64,000 nucleotides of DNA from Salinarchaeum sp. Harcht-Bsk1 (GCF_000403645.1 NC_021313.1:1817014-1881013), one strand, 5' to 3'; shown: positions 15,418-24,347, numbered from the stretch's first letter. The notes: a model not told the origin generated them from the letters alone. Numbers and translations: made by a program.

Positions 15418-17405
15418 GCACGCCAGACCGCTACCAGGCACAGCAGCAGGCCCGCAGACTGGAGCGACCGGTCGCCGCGGCCCGCGAACTGGCCCAGACA
15501 CTCGGCCTGGAGCCCGTCCCGGTGAACTACTGGATCGTCGACTACGACGAGATGAACGAACTCATCGCCTACGACGGATTCCAGACGCGCTATCCCCACT
15601 GGCGCTGGGGGATGAAGTACGACCGTCAGCAGAAGCAGGACCGCTACACCGGCGGGAAGGCCTTCGAGATCGTCAACAACGACAGCCCGGCCAACGCCTT
15701 CCTCCAGGAGTCCAACCCGCTCGCCGACCAGAAGGCCGTCATCACGCACGTCGAGGCCCACGCCGACTTCTTCGCGAACAACCAGTGGTTCGGCCTGTTC
15801 CCCGGCGAGGAGGGCGGTGCCACGGCCATGCTCGAACGCCACGCCACTCGCATCCGGGAGATCATGGAGGATCCCGAGATCGACCGCGAGGCCGTCGAGT
15901 CCTGGATCGACACCGTCCTCACGCTCTCGGACACGATCGACCAGCAGCGGGCCTTCTCGCGGGACCTCGGCGCGGACGGCGACGCGGCCGACGAGATCGA
16001 CCTCGCCGACCAGCTCGACGACCTCGACATCGGCGATGAGGTGCGCGCGGAGGTCTTCGACGAGGAGTGGCTCGAGGCCCAGGCCGAGGAGGAACTGCTC
16101 GACCGCGACGCGCCCGAAGCCGACGTCCTCGCCTTCCTGCGCGAGCACGGCATGGCCTACGACGCCGAGGCCGAGCGCGCCGTCGAGTTCGAGGAGTGGC
16201 AGCGCGAGGTGCTCGAACTCTTGCGCGCGGAGGCCTACTACTTCGCGGCCCAGCGGATGACGAAGGTGATGAACGAGGGCTGGGCGGCCTACTGGGAGTC
16301 GATCATGATGGCCGGCGAGACGTTCGCCGACGCGGACGAGTTCGTCACCTACGCCGACCACATGGCGAAGGTGCTGGCCTCGTCGGGGCTGAACCCCTAC
16401 GCGCTCGGCCTCGAACTCTGGACCTACGTCGAGAACCGTACGAACCGCCAGGAGGTCCTCGAGCGCCTGCTCGCCGTCGAGGGCGTCGACTGGCGCAGCC
16501 TCGAGGCGACCGTGGACTGGGACGCCGTCCAGGCGGCGCTGGAGCCGCCGGAGGCCGTCGCCGCCGCTGGCGGCACCGATCTCGAAGACGTCGCTGCGCT
16601 CCCGGACCACCTGATCGACCGCGAGGAAATCGAGGCCGCTCGCGAGGGCGCCTTCGACCCGAGCGAGGAGTCCTGGCGCCTCCTGAGCTACGAGGGGATG
16701 GCTCGGCGACACTACTCGCTGGTGCGTCCCGAGCACCGGCGCTTCCTGCGGGACGTCTCCCGGGACGAACTCGAGGAGATCGCCCGGTACGTGTTCGATC
16801 AGGATCGCTACGCGACGATCGAGGACGCCCTCGCGGACGTCGACTTCACCGCCGGCTGGGACCGGATGCGCGAGATCCGTGAGAGCCACAACGACGTGAC
16901 GTTCCTCGATTCGTTCCTGACCGAGGAGTTCGTGGCGACGAACGACTACTTCACCTTCGAGTACTCCCGGGCCGCCGAGGAGCACCGCGTCGCGAGCACC
17001 GACCCCGCCGACGTCAAGAAGAAGCTCCTGCTCCAGTTCACCAACCTCGGCAAGCCCACGATCACCGTCGAGGACGGCAACTACGGCAACCGGAACGAAC
17101 TGCTGCTCGGTCACCACTACAACGGCGTCGCGCTCGACCTCGCGCAGGCCGAGCGCGTGCTGGAGCGCACCTTCGAACTGTGGGGCCGACCCGTCAACCT
17201 CGCGACGATCGTCAAGGAGGTCGACGAGCACGACGTCGAGGTCGCTCGGCGGCGCAGTCGCGAACCGGACCCCGAGGAGTCCGGGAAGTTGCTCCGGTAC
17301 GACGGGAGTACGATCGAGCACCGCGACATGCCCTGGAGCGAGGTCGACCACCTCGCGGCCGACGACGTGGACTACGACACCAAGCCCGAAGAGTGGCTGC
17401 AGTGA
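15414..17405 (+). CDS. SpoVR family protein
   Basis: 663 residues, longer than the ~510 residues of bacterial SpoVR/YcgB because of extra acidic sequence around 180-215. Family blocks are present: [64 protein letters not shown] and [14 protein letters not shown]-like [11 protein letters not shown]. SpoVR was named from spore cortex formation in Bacillus, but it occurs in many non-sporing organisms beside prkA and yeaH; its biochemical activity is not established. The conserved His/Glu ([13 protein letters not shown]) could form a metal site, which is my inference. The start overlaps the DUF444 stop by ATGA; it is the last gene of the operon. Confidence 0.93.
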   Translation: MSTPDRYQAQQQARRLERPVAAARELAQTLGLEPVPVNYWIVDYDEMNELIAYDGFQTRYPHWRWGMKYDRQQKQDRYTGGKAFEIVNNDSPANAFLQESNPLADQKAVITHVEAHADFFANNQWFGLFPGEEGGATAMLERHATRIREIMEDPEIDREAVESWIDTVLTLSDTIDQQRAFSRDLGADGDAADEIDLADQLDDLDIGDEVRAEVFDEEWLEAQAEEELLDRDAPEADVLAFLREHGMAYDAEAERAVEFEEWQREVLELLRAEAYYFAAQRMTKVMNEGWAAYWESIMMAGETFADADEFVTYADHMAKVLASSGLNPYALGLELWTYVENRTNRQEVLERLLAVEGVDWRSLEATVDWDAVQAALEPPEAVAAAGGTDLEDVAALPDHLIDREEIEAAREGAFDPSEESWRLLSYEGMARRHYSLVRPEHRRFLRDVSRDELEEIARYVFDQDRYATIEDALADVDFTAGWDRMREIRESHNDVTFLDSFLTEEFVATNDYFTFEYSRAAEEHRVASTDPADVKKKLLLQFTNLGKPTITVEDGNYGNRNELLLGHHYNGVALDLAQAERVLERTFELWGRPVNLATIVKEVDEHDVEVARRRSREPDPEESGKLLRYDGSTIEHRDMPWSEVDHLAADDVDYDTKPEEWLQ

Positions 17406-17531
17406 CTCGCTGCGGCCGTTCGAGAGCTCTCGGGCCGCTGGCGTGGCCGTCGCGTCGACGCTCCGGACCCGACGGCCCGAATTCCGCCCGAACACTGACG
17501 TGTGTTGCCCGCCACAACAGAATCGACCGGC

Positions 17532-18053
17532 ATGGTCCGCTACGAGACCGTGGTGGAGGACGAGACCGTCTACGTCGCCACCGACGAGGATCGCCTCGAA
17601 ATCGGCGAGCTGGCGACGATCGTCGAGCTCGTCGGCGGTCGCGCCTGGACGATCGAGTACTCAGATCGCGAGAAACAGGCTCACCCGGAGCTGAACACGG
17701 CCGACGAGGGACTGACGGTCGACGTGGTGGACACGATCAACGCGATGACGTTCGGCGAGGCGTTCGTCGAGACGCTCGCGGCCCAGCCCGGTGCGAGCAC
17801 GGCTCGCCACGGCGGTGAGGGCGACGCAGCGGACGGGGGTGGTGCTATCGACGACCAAGCGGACGGAGACGACGATATCGGCTACGAGGAGGGCGGATGG
17901 GGCGATACCGACGACGAAGCGAGCGGGGGCGACCCCACCGGCGACGAGGCGAGGGGAGGCAACGACATCGACGACGAGGCCGACGGCGTCTCCCCACGAC
18001 TCGGCCTCTTCGTCGGCCGTCTCCTCGAGAATCTCGAGTACGGGCTCCGGTAG
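17532..18053 (+). CDS. Haloarchaeal hypothetical protein with long acidic linker
   Basis: 173 residues. Residues 1-85 form the only folded part (VRYETVVEDETVYVATDEDRLEIG, then WTIEYSDREK and TVDVVDTINAMTFGEAF); residues 90-150 are a run of Asp/Gly/Ala-rich near-repeats; the last ~20 residues (LGLFVGRLLENLEYG) form a predicted amphipathic helix. The long linker and terminal helix suggest a tethered domain, but I recognise no family. I chose ATG 17532 because sequence before it (LPATTESTG) is not protein-like. It may read on from spoVR, 126 bases upstream. Confidence 0.65.
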   Translation: MVRYETVVEDETVYVATDEDRLEIGELATIVELVGGRAWTIEYSDREKQAHPELNTADEGLTVDVVDTINAMTFGEAFVETLAAQPGASTARHGGEGDAADGGGAIDDQADGDDDIGYEEGGWGDTDDEASGGDPTGDEARGGNDIDDEADGVSPRLGLFVGRLLENLEYGLR

Positions 18054-18115
18054 GTGAACGCCCGACAGCGGCGACGTTGTTACCACGTCGGCACCCCCGG
18101 CCCACACCTGCGGGT

Positions 18116-18123
18116 GATTTATG
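18116..18123 (+). promoter_or_regulatory. TATA-like box before the rubredoxin-like gene
   Basis: GATTTATG lies 25-32 bases ahead of ATG 18148. The spacing supports that ATG, not the in-frame ATG at 18121, as the leaderless start. Confidence 0.6.
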
Positions 18124-18147
18124 CCTATCGCCGCCCTGGTGTCACAC

Positions 18148-18441
18148 ATGCCAACACAGGACGTACCCAGCGTGTCGCTCGGCGAGGGCATCTACACCGA
18201 GGGTGGCGAACGTGTCGGCACGATCCGCGGGTTCGACGCGAGCGGCTTCTACGTCACGCTCAAAGCCGGCGTGGACGCGCCGACGACCGAGGAGCACAGC
18301 ACCGTCGGCGAGGTCGGCGAGATCAATCTGATGTGGCGCTGCTGGCAGTGCGGCGAGACCGGGCGGATCGACGAGATGCCGGATCACTGCCCCTCCTGTG
18401 GCTCGCCCGCGGAGGAGCTCTACTACTGGACGGAGGACTGA
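18148..18441 (+). CDS. Rubredoxin-like zinc-ribbon protein (DUF7130-like)
   Basis: 97 residues in two parts: a beta-rich N-terminal module (SLGEGIYTEGGERVGTIRGF, GFYVTLKAGV) and a C-terminal ribbon MWRCWQCGETG...DHCPSCGSP with four Cys in CxxC pairs, the knuckle spacing of rubredoxins and zinc ribbons. This two-part form is common in haloarchaea and I believe it is filed as DUF7130. It probably binds Zn or Fe; a redox role cannot be read from sequence. It is a single-gene unit with its own TATA box. Confidence 0.8.
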   Translation: MPTQDVPSVSLGEGIYTEGGERVGTIRGFDASGFYVTLKAGVDAPTTEEHSTVGEVGEINLMWRCWQCGETGRIDEMPDHCPSCGSPAEELYYWTED

Positions 18442-18656
18442 CGGGAGAGACCGACGGGGCTACGAGGGACTCACCGGTGACTGCGCGGAGGAGCCCGGCA
18501 GGCGAAGCGGCGATCCGGGACTGCGGGCGCTCGGGGGATCGGTCAGCGACGGCCCCGTAAGCGACTGCCACGGACGGCCGCCGCGGCGCGGACGACCCAT
18601 CGCCCGATCGCGGAAGGGAAGCTTGAAGCGCCGTCGGCCCACCACATTTCGCTCAG

Positions 18657-19730
18657 ATGGCACTCGACGTCGGCGGGATCGTCTCCCTGCTCCTCCTCGC
18701 GCTCCTCGTGCTCGGGCCGGCCGCGTGGGTGATCCACCACTACGCCGTCCTCCAGGATTTCCGGACCGCTCGGACCGTCTTCCGGCTCGACGCGACGTCG
18801 CTGGCGGTCGGCGGGGTGCTACTCGCCGGCAGCGTCGCACTCGTCGTGATCGCGTTCGAGCCCGCAGCACCGCTGGCGATGATCTTCGGCGGCACCCTGC
18901 TCGTCTTCGGCATCGCGGGCGTCACCATCGCCGTCGCGAACCTCGACTGGTACCTCGCGAGCCGCCGGCTGCCCGTCGATTCGCCGGCGTCCGTCGAGCC
19001 CGGACCGGTCCAGCTGGAGGGCCGTGCCGTCCCGCTCGGGGAGTTCGTCCCCTCCGCCGTCACGCAGACCGATTCGCTGGCCTACCGTGGCTCCACCCGG
19101 GAGGAGTACGCCGTCCTCGGGAGGGGGTACGCCTCCTCCACCTGGTCGGCCGTCTCCGTCGCCGAGGGAGCGACGCGCTTCGGCGTCGTCGATCCGGCGG
19201 CGATCGAGGGAGTCGGCGACGACGAGGCGGCCACGAACGGCCGGGAACTCCCGGCGAAGTTCCGCGCGGAACTGGACGATCCCGACGTGGAGCTCCCGGC
19301 GGACGTCCGGCCGATCGCCGTCGACGCCGATGCCGCCGAGTTCCCGCTGCTCTTCCCGACGAGCCGCCTCGTCGAACTCAGCCCGGCAGGCGCGACGCTC
19401 GACGGCCTCGAACGGACCATCCCCGCCGAACCGGGCACCACCGTTCCGGTCGCCGACGAACTGGCGCGGGGCACTCGCTCCCGGCCGCGAGAGTACAGCG
19501 AGCGCCGCCTCGACGCGGGCGATCCCGTATACGTGCTGGGGACTGCCCGCGAGACCGCCGACGGCGAGATCGAGATTGGCCCCGATCCCGACGGCCCGCC
19601 GTTCGTCGTGACGCGGCTCACTGCCGAGGCGGCCACCGCCCACGCCCGACGCTTCTGCCGAACCTACGGGCTGCTCGGACTCGCCTCGCTGGCTGCCGGT
19701 GCCGGCCTGATCGCGTCCGTCGGGCTCTGA
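18657..19730 (+). CDS. Membrane protein with GIDE-like domain
   Basis: 357 residues. Helices at about 5-26, 42-62 and 66-92 and a C-terminal helix at 337-355 enclose a cytoplasmic part (100-325). That part has features of the GIDE domain of MUL1/GIDE-type proteins: EGRAVPLGEFVPSAVTQTDS, the SLAYRGSTREEY segment, and the family's most constant stretch RRLDAGDPVYVLGTA, matching the usual E..L..GD.VYVLG.A pattern. MUL1 is a mitochondrial RING E3 ligase; here the RING is absent, as in prokaryotic relatives, so the role is unknown. The gene stands alone between small genes. Confidence 0.7.
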   Translation: MALDVGGIVSLLLLALLVLGPAAWVIHHYAVLQDFRTARTVFRLDATSLAVGGVLLAGSVALVVIAFEPAAPLAMIFGGTLLVFGIAGVTIAVANLDWYLASRRLPVDSPASVEPGPVQLEGRAVPLGEFVPSAVTQTDSLAYRGSTREEYAVLGRGYASSTWSAVSVAEGATRFGVVDPAAIEGVGDDEAATNGRELPAKFRAELDDPDVELPADVRPIAVDADAAEFPLLFPTSRLVELSPAGATLDGLERTIPAEPGTTVPVADELARGTRSRPREYSERRLDAGDPVYVLGTARETADGEIEIGPDPDGPPFVVTRLTAEAATAHARRFCRTYGLLGLASLAAGAGLIASVGL

Positions 19731-19855
19731 ATCGATCGCTGCGTCGGTGACCGCGTCCGGCGCTGCGTAGCCAGGGCAGACTGGGCGGCGACCCGAACGA
19801 GCACAGCAACGGCCCGACCGTCACGCAAATGAGCCACCACCGTTCACTCACGGGC

Positions 19856-20827
19856 ATGGAAGTGCTCGTGATCGGTGCCGGGAGTCTCGGGAGCCTCGTC
19901 GGTGGCCTGCTCGCGCCGGACCACGACGTGACGCTGGTCGGTCGGGATCCACACGTCAGCACGATCCGCACCGCTGGGCTCGCGATCGGCGGGGAGATCC
20001 AGACGCGCGTCGAGCCGTCGGCGACGATCCCCCAACGGGTGAGCGCGTCGGCGGACCTCGCGATCGTGACGGTCAAGGCCGGCGACACGGCGGACGCCGC
20101 GGAGACGCTCACCGAGTGCGACGTCGAGGCGGTCTGGTCGCTCCAGAACGGCCTCGGCAACGAGGCGACCCTCGCCGAGGCGCTCGACGTCCCAGTGCTC
20201 GCCGGGACGGCGACCTACGGTGCCGACCAGTCCGCGCCCGGGAGCGTGACCTGCACCGGGATCGGTGAGGTCGCGATCGGGCCGCGACCGGAGACGGAAA
20301 CGCCGGAGGCGGATCTGGCGCTCGCCGAGGAGTATGGCGAGGCGCTCTCCGGCGCCGACGCCGCGACGACCGGCGGTACGGACGCCGACGCCGACGCCGA
20401 GTCCCCGCCCGGACTCGACGTCCTGGTGGACCCGGCGATGCCCGAGCGACTCTGGCGAAAGCTCGCCGTCAACGTCGGGATCAACCCGACCACCGCACTG
20501 GCTCGCGCCGATAACGGCGCGCTCGCCGAGGACGAGATCGCAGCGACGGCACGTACCGCCGCTCGCGAGACCGCACGCGTCGCGCAGGCGAGTGGCGTCG
20601 ACCTCGATGAGGCCGACGCGGCGGCCGAACTCGACGCAGTCGTCGAGGCCACTGCGGACAACCGCTCCTCGATGCTCCAGGACGTCGAACGCGGACGACG
20701 GACAGAGATCGACCAGCTGGCCGGCGCCGTCGTCGATCGAGCCGAGGAACACGAGGTCTCTGTGCCGGTCGCGCGCACGCTCACTGCGCTCGTCAGGGCG
20801 TGGGAGCGGGCGAACTACCTGCGATAG
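19856..20827 (+). CDS. panE: 2-dehydropantoate 2-reductase (ketopantoate reductase) family
   Basis: 323 residues. The N-terminal Rossmann domain opens MEVLVIGAGSLGS with GxGxxG at 7-12 and binds NADPH; VTVKAGDT and SLQNGLGNE are the substrate-site blocks of the family; the C-terminal helical domain carries WRKLAVNVGINPTTAL, with the catalytic Lys in RKLAVN, and NRSSMLQDVERGRRTEID, with the conserved Asn/Ser that bind substrate. It makes pantoate for coenzyme A; archaea then use pantoate kinase. A Thr/Asp/Ala insertion at about 165-185 is non-conserved. I took ATG 19856 because the nine residues before it lie outside the family. Confidence 0.87.
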   Translation: MEVLVIGAGSLGSLVGGLLAPDHDVTLVGRDPHVSTIRTAGLAIGGEIQTRVEPSATIPQRVSASADLAIVTVKAGDTADAAETLTECDVEAVWSLQNGLGNEATLAEALDVPVLAGTATYGADQSAPGSVTCTGIGEVAIGPRPETETPEADLALAEEYGEALSGADAATTGGTDADADAESPPGLDVLVDPAMPERLWRKLAVNVGINPTTALARADNGALAEDEIAATARTAARETARVAQASGVDLDEADAAAELDAVVEATADNRSSMLQDVERGRRTEIDQLAGAVVDRAEEHEVSVPVARTLTALVRAWERANYLR

Positions 20828-20915
20828 GGCTGGCCGCTCGACGCGGAGCAGCGTCGCTATCGAAGCAGCGCGATCGAGGGGAACATCGACGCTCGAAAAA
20901 CCGAAGCTGGCCGCC

Positions 20916-21278
20916 TCAGAAGGGCGCCTGCGGGCCTTCGTCCTCGGTCGACTCCTCGCCGCCTGCGTCCTCGCCGGGGAAGGATGGACTCATCCCGCCA
21001 CCGCCGTGGCCGCCACCGTCCATGCCGGTCGAGGCGTGGACCTGCTCGATCTCGGGGATCTCCTGAACCATCCGGGACTTGATCGCCTGGATCGTCATCG
21101 GGGAGATGCCACAGCCGCTGCAGGCGCCGCCGAGCTGGATGGTGACCTCGCCGGTCTCGCGGTCGAGGTCCTGGATCGCCGCGGAGCCGCCGTGCATCTG
21201 AATCTGGGGAAAGTTCCGCCGGAGGAAGTTCGCGACGCGCTCCTCCAGGTCGTCGCCCTCCTGTGTCTCCGTACTCAT
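20916..21278 (-). CDS. NifU C-terminal-like Fe-S scaffold protein
   Basis: 120 residues. Residues 10-85 are a NifU-C domain with VANFLRRNFPQIQMHGGSAAI and the cluster-binding CxxC at C53/C56 (GGACSGCGISPMTIQ), followed by IKSRMVQEIPEIEQV. Such proteins carry or build Fe-S clusters for transfer to target enzymes. The tail after 87 is Gly/His/Met rich (GGGHGGGG) and then acidic; the Gly/His stretch could bind metal but is not part of the family. It is transcribed alone; a TATA-like CCTAAGC is 27 bases upstream. Confidence 0.87.
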   Translation of the reverse strand: MSTETQEGDDLEERVANFLRRNFPQIQMHGGSAAIQDLDRETGEVTIQLGGACSGCGISPMTIQAIKSRMVQEIPEIEQVHASTGMDGGGHGGGGMSPSFPGEDAGGEESTEDEGPQAPF

Positions 21279-21475
21279 ACGCCCGGATTGGCCACGAACG
21301 TGCTTAGGCCTTTGGTTGGGCGACGGCGGCCGGGCGAGCCAGTCGCTGACGGCTCCACGATGCAGGTGCGCGCCCGTCGACTCGGCGAACCGACGCGACC
21401 CTTGCAGCCGATCGAACGCGCCGGCTGCGTGCCACCGACGGCGGAATGCTGTCCTCCTCCGTTCGACGGAAAGCC

Positions 21476-21481
21476 CATATA
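21476..21481 (+). promoter_or_regulatory. TATA-like box before the ArsR-type regulator
   Basis: CATATA is centred 27 bases before ATG 21506, which selects this ATG over the in-frame start 60 bases further up. Confidence 0.6.
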
Positions 21482-21505
21482 CGACCGCGCCCATGGACCG
21501 TTCAC

Positions 21506-22300
21506 ATGGCCGACCTCTTGCCCTCCATCCCCGACGCGTCGGCCTCGGACGACGCCGAGCCGCGCGTGGTCGGCCTCGACGACGAGGACGCAGACGACGT
21601 ACTCGGGGCCCTCTCCTCGGAAACCGCACGGGAGCTGTTCGCCGCCCTCACCGACGACCCCGGCCACCCATCCGCCCTTGCGGATCGGGTCGACACATCG
21701 CTCCAGAACGTCCAGTACCACCTCGCGAAGCTCGAGGACGCCGGGATGGTCGAGGTCGTCGACACGGCCTACTCCGCGAAGGGACGCGAGATGGACGTCT
21801 ACGCGCCGGCCGATCGCCCGCTGGTCCTCTTCGCAGGCGACGAGGAGGACCAGACGCTACTCGACCGCGCGCTCGGGCGACTGCTCGGCGGCGTCGGCGT
21901 CCTCACCGGCGCGAGCCTCGCGGTTCGTGGGCTGGCCGGCGCTGAGCAATCCGCCCAGCGCGAATCGACGGTCGACCTGACCGGTGACAGTGGGGACGCC
22001 GCGGCGCCGGCGACCGACGGGGGGTCGAGCGGTGCCGCGGAGGGAGACGACGCTGCACGGGATACGGCCACGGAGTCGGCCGACGCGGTCGGCGACGGTG
22101 CCGCGGACTACGCCCTCACCACCGACGGCTCCGCGGGCGACCAGACCGTCGAACCGTTCGCCCAGGAGTTCGCCTGGCTGGCCGAGCCGCTCGACGCGAC
22201 GCCGCTGCCACCGGAGCTCTTCGTCTTCGTCGTCGGCGCGACCCTGCTCGCCCTCGCCGTCGGCGCGTGGTACCTTCGGGAGCGTCAAACGCGCGTTTGA
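21506..22300 (+). CDS. Membrane-anchored ArsR-like transcription regulator
   Basis: 264 residues. A winged-helix domain at about 25-110 carries LGALSSETARELFAAL, SALADRVDTSLQNVQYHLAKLEDAGMVEV (recognition helix NVQYHLAKLE) and the wing around YSAKGREMDVYAP. A low-complexity acidic Ala/Asp/Gly linker (about 165-225) follows, then PLPPELFVFVVGATLLALAVGAWYL, a single C-terminal membrane helix. A DNA-binding domain tied to the membrane suggests sensing of a membrane signal or partner, a build common in haloarchaea. No metal-binding Cys pair of ArsR sensors is present, so arsenic or metal sensing is unlikely. Targets unknown. Confidence 0.82.
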   Translation: MADLLPSIPDASASDDAEPRVVGLDDEDADDVLGALSSETARELFAALTDDPGHPSALADRVDTSLQNVQYHLAKLEDAGMVEVVDTAYSAKGREMDVYAPADRPLVLFAGDEEDQTLLDRALGRLLGGVGVLTGASLAVRGLAGAEQSAQRESTVDLTGDSGDAAAPATDGGSSGAAEGDDAARDTATESADAVGDGAADYALTTDGSAGDQTVEPFAQEFAWLAEPLDATPLPPELFVFVVGATLLALAVGAWYLRERQTRV

Positions 22301-22621
22301 GTCTTCGGCACGACCTTTTCGGACCGGTGTGTAGCCGAGCGTGGGCGCCACTCGGTGCCCGCCCGGCCCTCCAGCCCTCCGTCGCCGGACGCACCGATCC
22401 ACCCGATGCGGTGCGTGGCACACCCGCGACGTTCCCCGCCCCTGCGGACGGCTCCCACGTCGCCACGGTCCCGGCCGTGACCCCGCCGGGGCCCTGGCTT
22501 CGGTCCTGCTGACCAGCGACTGCCCTCCAACCCGTCGAGTAATTGCCGCTTGCATACCAGATCCGTGCGAGCCGTCGCCGCGAGGGGTAGCCACAAGTGG
22601 TCGGCCCGCAAACGACGCTCC
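22301..22621. other. Intergenic, nothing recognised
   Basis: About 320 GC-rich bases between the ArsR-like gene and the winged-helix gene. No gene, tRNA or strong repeat was seen. A weak CACAAG at 22592-22597 is 27 bases before the next start. Confidence 0.3.
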
Positions 22622-23209
22622 ATGTCGCTGGACGTCGACGGGCCCGAACTGCGCGAGCGGGTCCGGAGCGCGTTCGTGGACGCCGAACCACTGACCACCG
22701 CCGAGGTGGCCGTGGCGGCCGACGTTCCCGAACCCGCGGTGACGGACGCCCTCGAGGAACTCGTCGAGGCCGGCGACCTCCGGGTGACGGAAGTTCGGGG
22801 CGTCGACATCCGCCAGCGCAAGTACGCCGAGGACGACGACGAGATCGACCTCGAGGAGCCCTTCGACCTGTACTTCCGTCCCGCCGAGGATCTACTCGAG
22901 ACCGTCGGCACTCGCGACGGCAGCGACGTGCCCGAGGACGCCGACCCCGTCGAGCGGCGGCTCGCGCGGATGGACGTCGGCGGTGCCAGCGGGATGATGC
23001 GCGACTGGAAACGCGATGCGGTCCGGGCAGCCCGGGAACACCTGATCGAGACAGGTCCCTGCGATCCCGCAGAGCTCCGCGAGGTCGTCTACCCCGCTCA
23101 CGAGGCAGGATTCGACGACGCCGACGCGTGGTGGGACTGCGTGCGACCGCGGCTCGCCCGGCTCCCCGGTGTGGTCATCGATCGGGGCACCTGGGACGCG
23201 ACGGAGTAA
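22622..23209 (+). CDS. Winged-helix protein of unknown function
   Basis: 195 residues. Residues 1-65 look like a helix-turn-helix: RERVRSAFVDAEPLTTAEVAV followed by VPEPAVTDALEELVEAGDLRVTEVRG, ending in a wing-like strand. The C-terminal half (RDWKRDAVRAAREHLIETGPC...LREVVYPAHEAGF...WWDCVRPRLARLPGV) looks like a second, related winged helix. The tandem HTH build suggests a DNA- or RNA-binding regulator; I do not recognise a named family. ATG 22622 chosen because upstream codons are Arg-rich. Confidence 0.7.
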   Translation: MSLDVDGPELRERVRSAFVDAEPLTTAEVAVAADVPEPAVTDALEELVEAGDLRVTEVRGVDIRQRKYAEDDDEIDLEEPFDLYFRPAEDLLETVGTRDGSDVPEDADPVERRLARMDVGGASGMMRDWKRDAVRAAREHLIETGPCDPAELREVVYPAHEAGFDDADAWWDCVRPRLARLPGVVIDRGTWDATE

Positions 23210-23249
23210 GACGGGGCAGAACCGGTGCTCGGCGATCGAAGGCGTCCGC

Positions 23250-23705
23250 TCAATCGCCGTCAGCCGATGCCGCGTCCTCACTGCGGACGACGAGCACCGG
23301 GATCGAGGCACCGTCGACCACGCGTTCGGAGACGCTGCCAAGTGACGTCAGCTTCTCGCGGGGGCTCTTGCCGTGCGAGCCGATCGCGACGAGGTCGACC
23401 GCCTCCTCGTCGGCGTAGTCGAGAATCTCCTTGTACGGCGTTCCGTGGCGCTGCTCGGTGACGACCGGGAGTCCCTTCCGCTCGGCTGCGGCCGAGAGTG
23501 CCTCGAGCGCAGCCCCGCCCTCGTCGGTGAGCGTGGCCTCGACGTCGGGTCGGGTCTCGGGGTCCGCGGCGTCGGTGATCCGCTTGTCGACGACGTAGAG
23601 GCCGTGGACGGTCGCGCCCTCGTTCTCGGCGATGCGAAGCCCGTGGCGAAGCGCCGCGTCGACCGCGTCGCTGCCGTCCGTCGGAATCAGGACGTCGTCG
23701 TACAT
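23250..23705 (-). CDS. Universal stress protein (UspA family)
   Basis: 151 residues, single Usp domain. It starts YDDVLIPTDGSDA with the ATP-binding Asp of the first strand; the nucleotide loop IGSHGKSPREKLTSLGSVSERV fits G-x2-G-x9-G(S/T), so it is probably the ATP-binding subtype. VVDKRITDA and PVLVVR complete the Rossmann-like fold. Haloarchaea carry many such proteins, induced by stress or starvation. A second, distantly related Usp gene lies 0.6 kb downstream on the other strand. Confidence 0.93.
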   Translation of the reverse strand: MYDDVLIPTDGSDAVDAALRHGLRIAENEGATVHGLYVVDKRITDAADPETRPDVEATLTDEGGAALEALSAAAERKGLPVVTEQRHGTPYKEILDYADEEAVDLVAIGSHGKSPREKLTSLGSVSERVVDGASIPVLVVRSEDAASADGD

Positions 23706-23827
23706 ACCTCGGCCTACGCACGCGAGGGCAATGAAATGGCGGGTAGGTGAAACCTGCCGTGGGTCAAGCTAGAGGGAGACTGAATAACGAAATCGTTCCA
23801 CTGGCGTCGCTCGCTTGGGAGCGCTGC

Positions 23828-24022
23828 TCACTCGGCGGCCAGTAGCTGCAACGCCTCCCTGATGTGGAATCTGGCCGCCGGATCCTCGGTCCGTTCGAGT
23901 GCGGCTCGCAGATGGGCCGCGAGCGTGTCCTCTGCGCAGGTCGAGGAGTTGATCACCGCCGATCCCGCCATCCCTCCCCCAGTCGCGTCGATAGTCATGA
24001 TCGACGTTTGCCTTTCCCACAT
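23828..24022 (-). CDS. Small haloarchaeal hypothetical protein
   Basis: 64 residues. The C-terminal half (AEDTLAAHLRAALERTEDPAARFHIREALQLLA) is helical and looks like a short helical hairpin; the N-terminal half is Gly/Thr/Ser-rich. I recall similar 50-65-residue proteins with a RYHIREALQLL end in other haloarchaea, without a function. ATTAAGAAAT on the minus strand (24041-24050) is centred about 24 bases before the ATG at 24022, which supports that start over the ATG at 23998. Confidence 0.6.
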   Translation of the reverse strand: MWERQTSIMTIDATGGGMAGSAVINSSTCAEDTLAAHLRAALERTEDPAARFHIREALQLLAAE

Positions 24023-24040
24023 TGTAAGTGTATCGTTGTA

Positions 24041-24050
24041 ATTTCTTAAT
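24041..24050 (-). promoter_or_regulatory. TATA-like box of the small hypothetical gene
   Basis: Minus-strand ATTAAGAAAT, 19-28 bases before ATG 24022; the surrounding 30 bases are unusually AT-rich for this genome. Confidence 0.5.
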
Positions 24051-24316
24051 GCCCAGTATGAATTATGCGCTGCCTTTAGCTATGTCAAGTAGCAACGGCG
24101 ATTTGCTGCTCCAGCTGCAGCACCGAATCGGCCCGAGCGGCGCCGAGTGACGATCGATCGACCGGCACCCGAGCGTTGATCGGTCGGACGGCTATCCAAA
24201 CGACACTCGTTCGGACCGGCATCCGGGCGACGAGCGACCATCGACCGCCACGAGTGTCGGCGGCCCGGAGGGGAGTGAAAGGCTGAAAATGCGGACTGCC
24301 GGCCCCAGCCGTGGTG
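24051..24316. other. Divergent intergenic region with inverted repeat
   Basis: The region between two divergent stress-type genes, with no coding frame. It contains a perfect 10-base inverted repeat, CGACACTCGT at 24201-24210 and ACGAGTGTCG at 24250-24259, 39 bases apart and about 60 bases upstream of the usp TATA box. It could be a regulator site or a transcript structure. Confidence 0.5.
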
Positions 24317-24324
24317 ATTTTAAG
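24317..24324 (+). promoter_or_regulatory. TATA-like box of the second usp gene
   Basis: ATTTTAAG centred 27 bases before ATG 24348; a typical haloarchaeal leaderless promoter. Confidence 0.65.
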
Positions 24325-24347
24325 ACGCTCCGGTACCCATTCACCAC

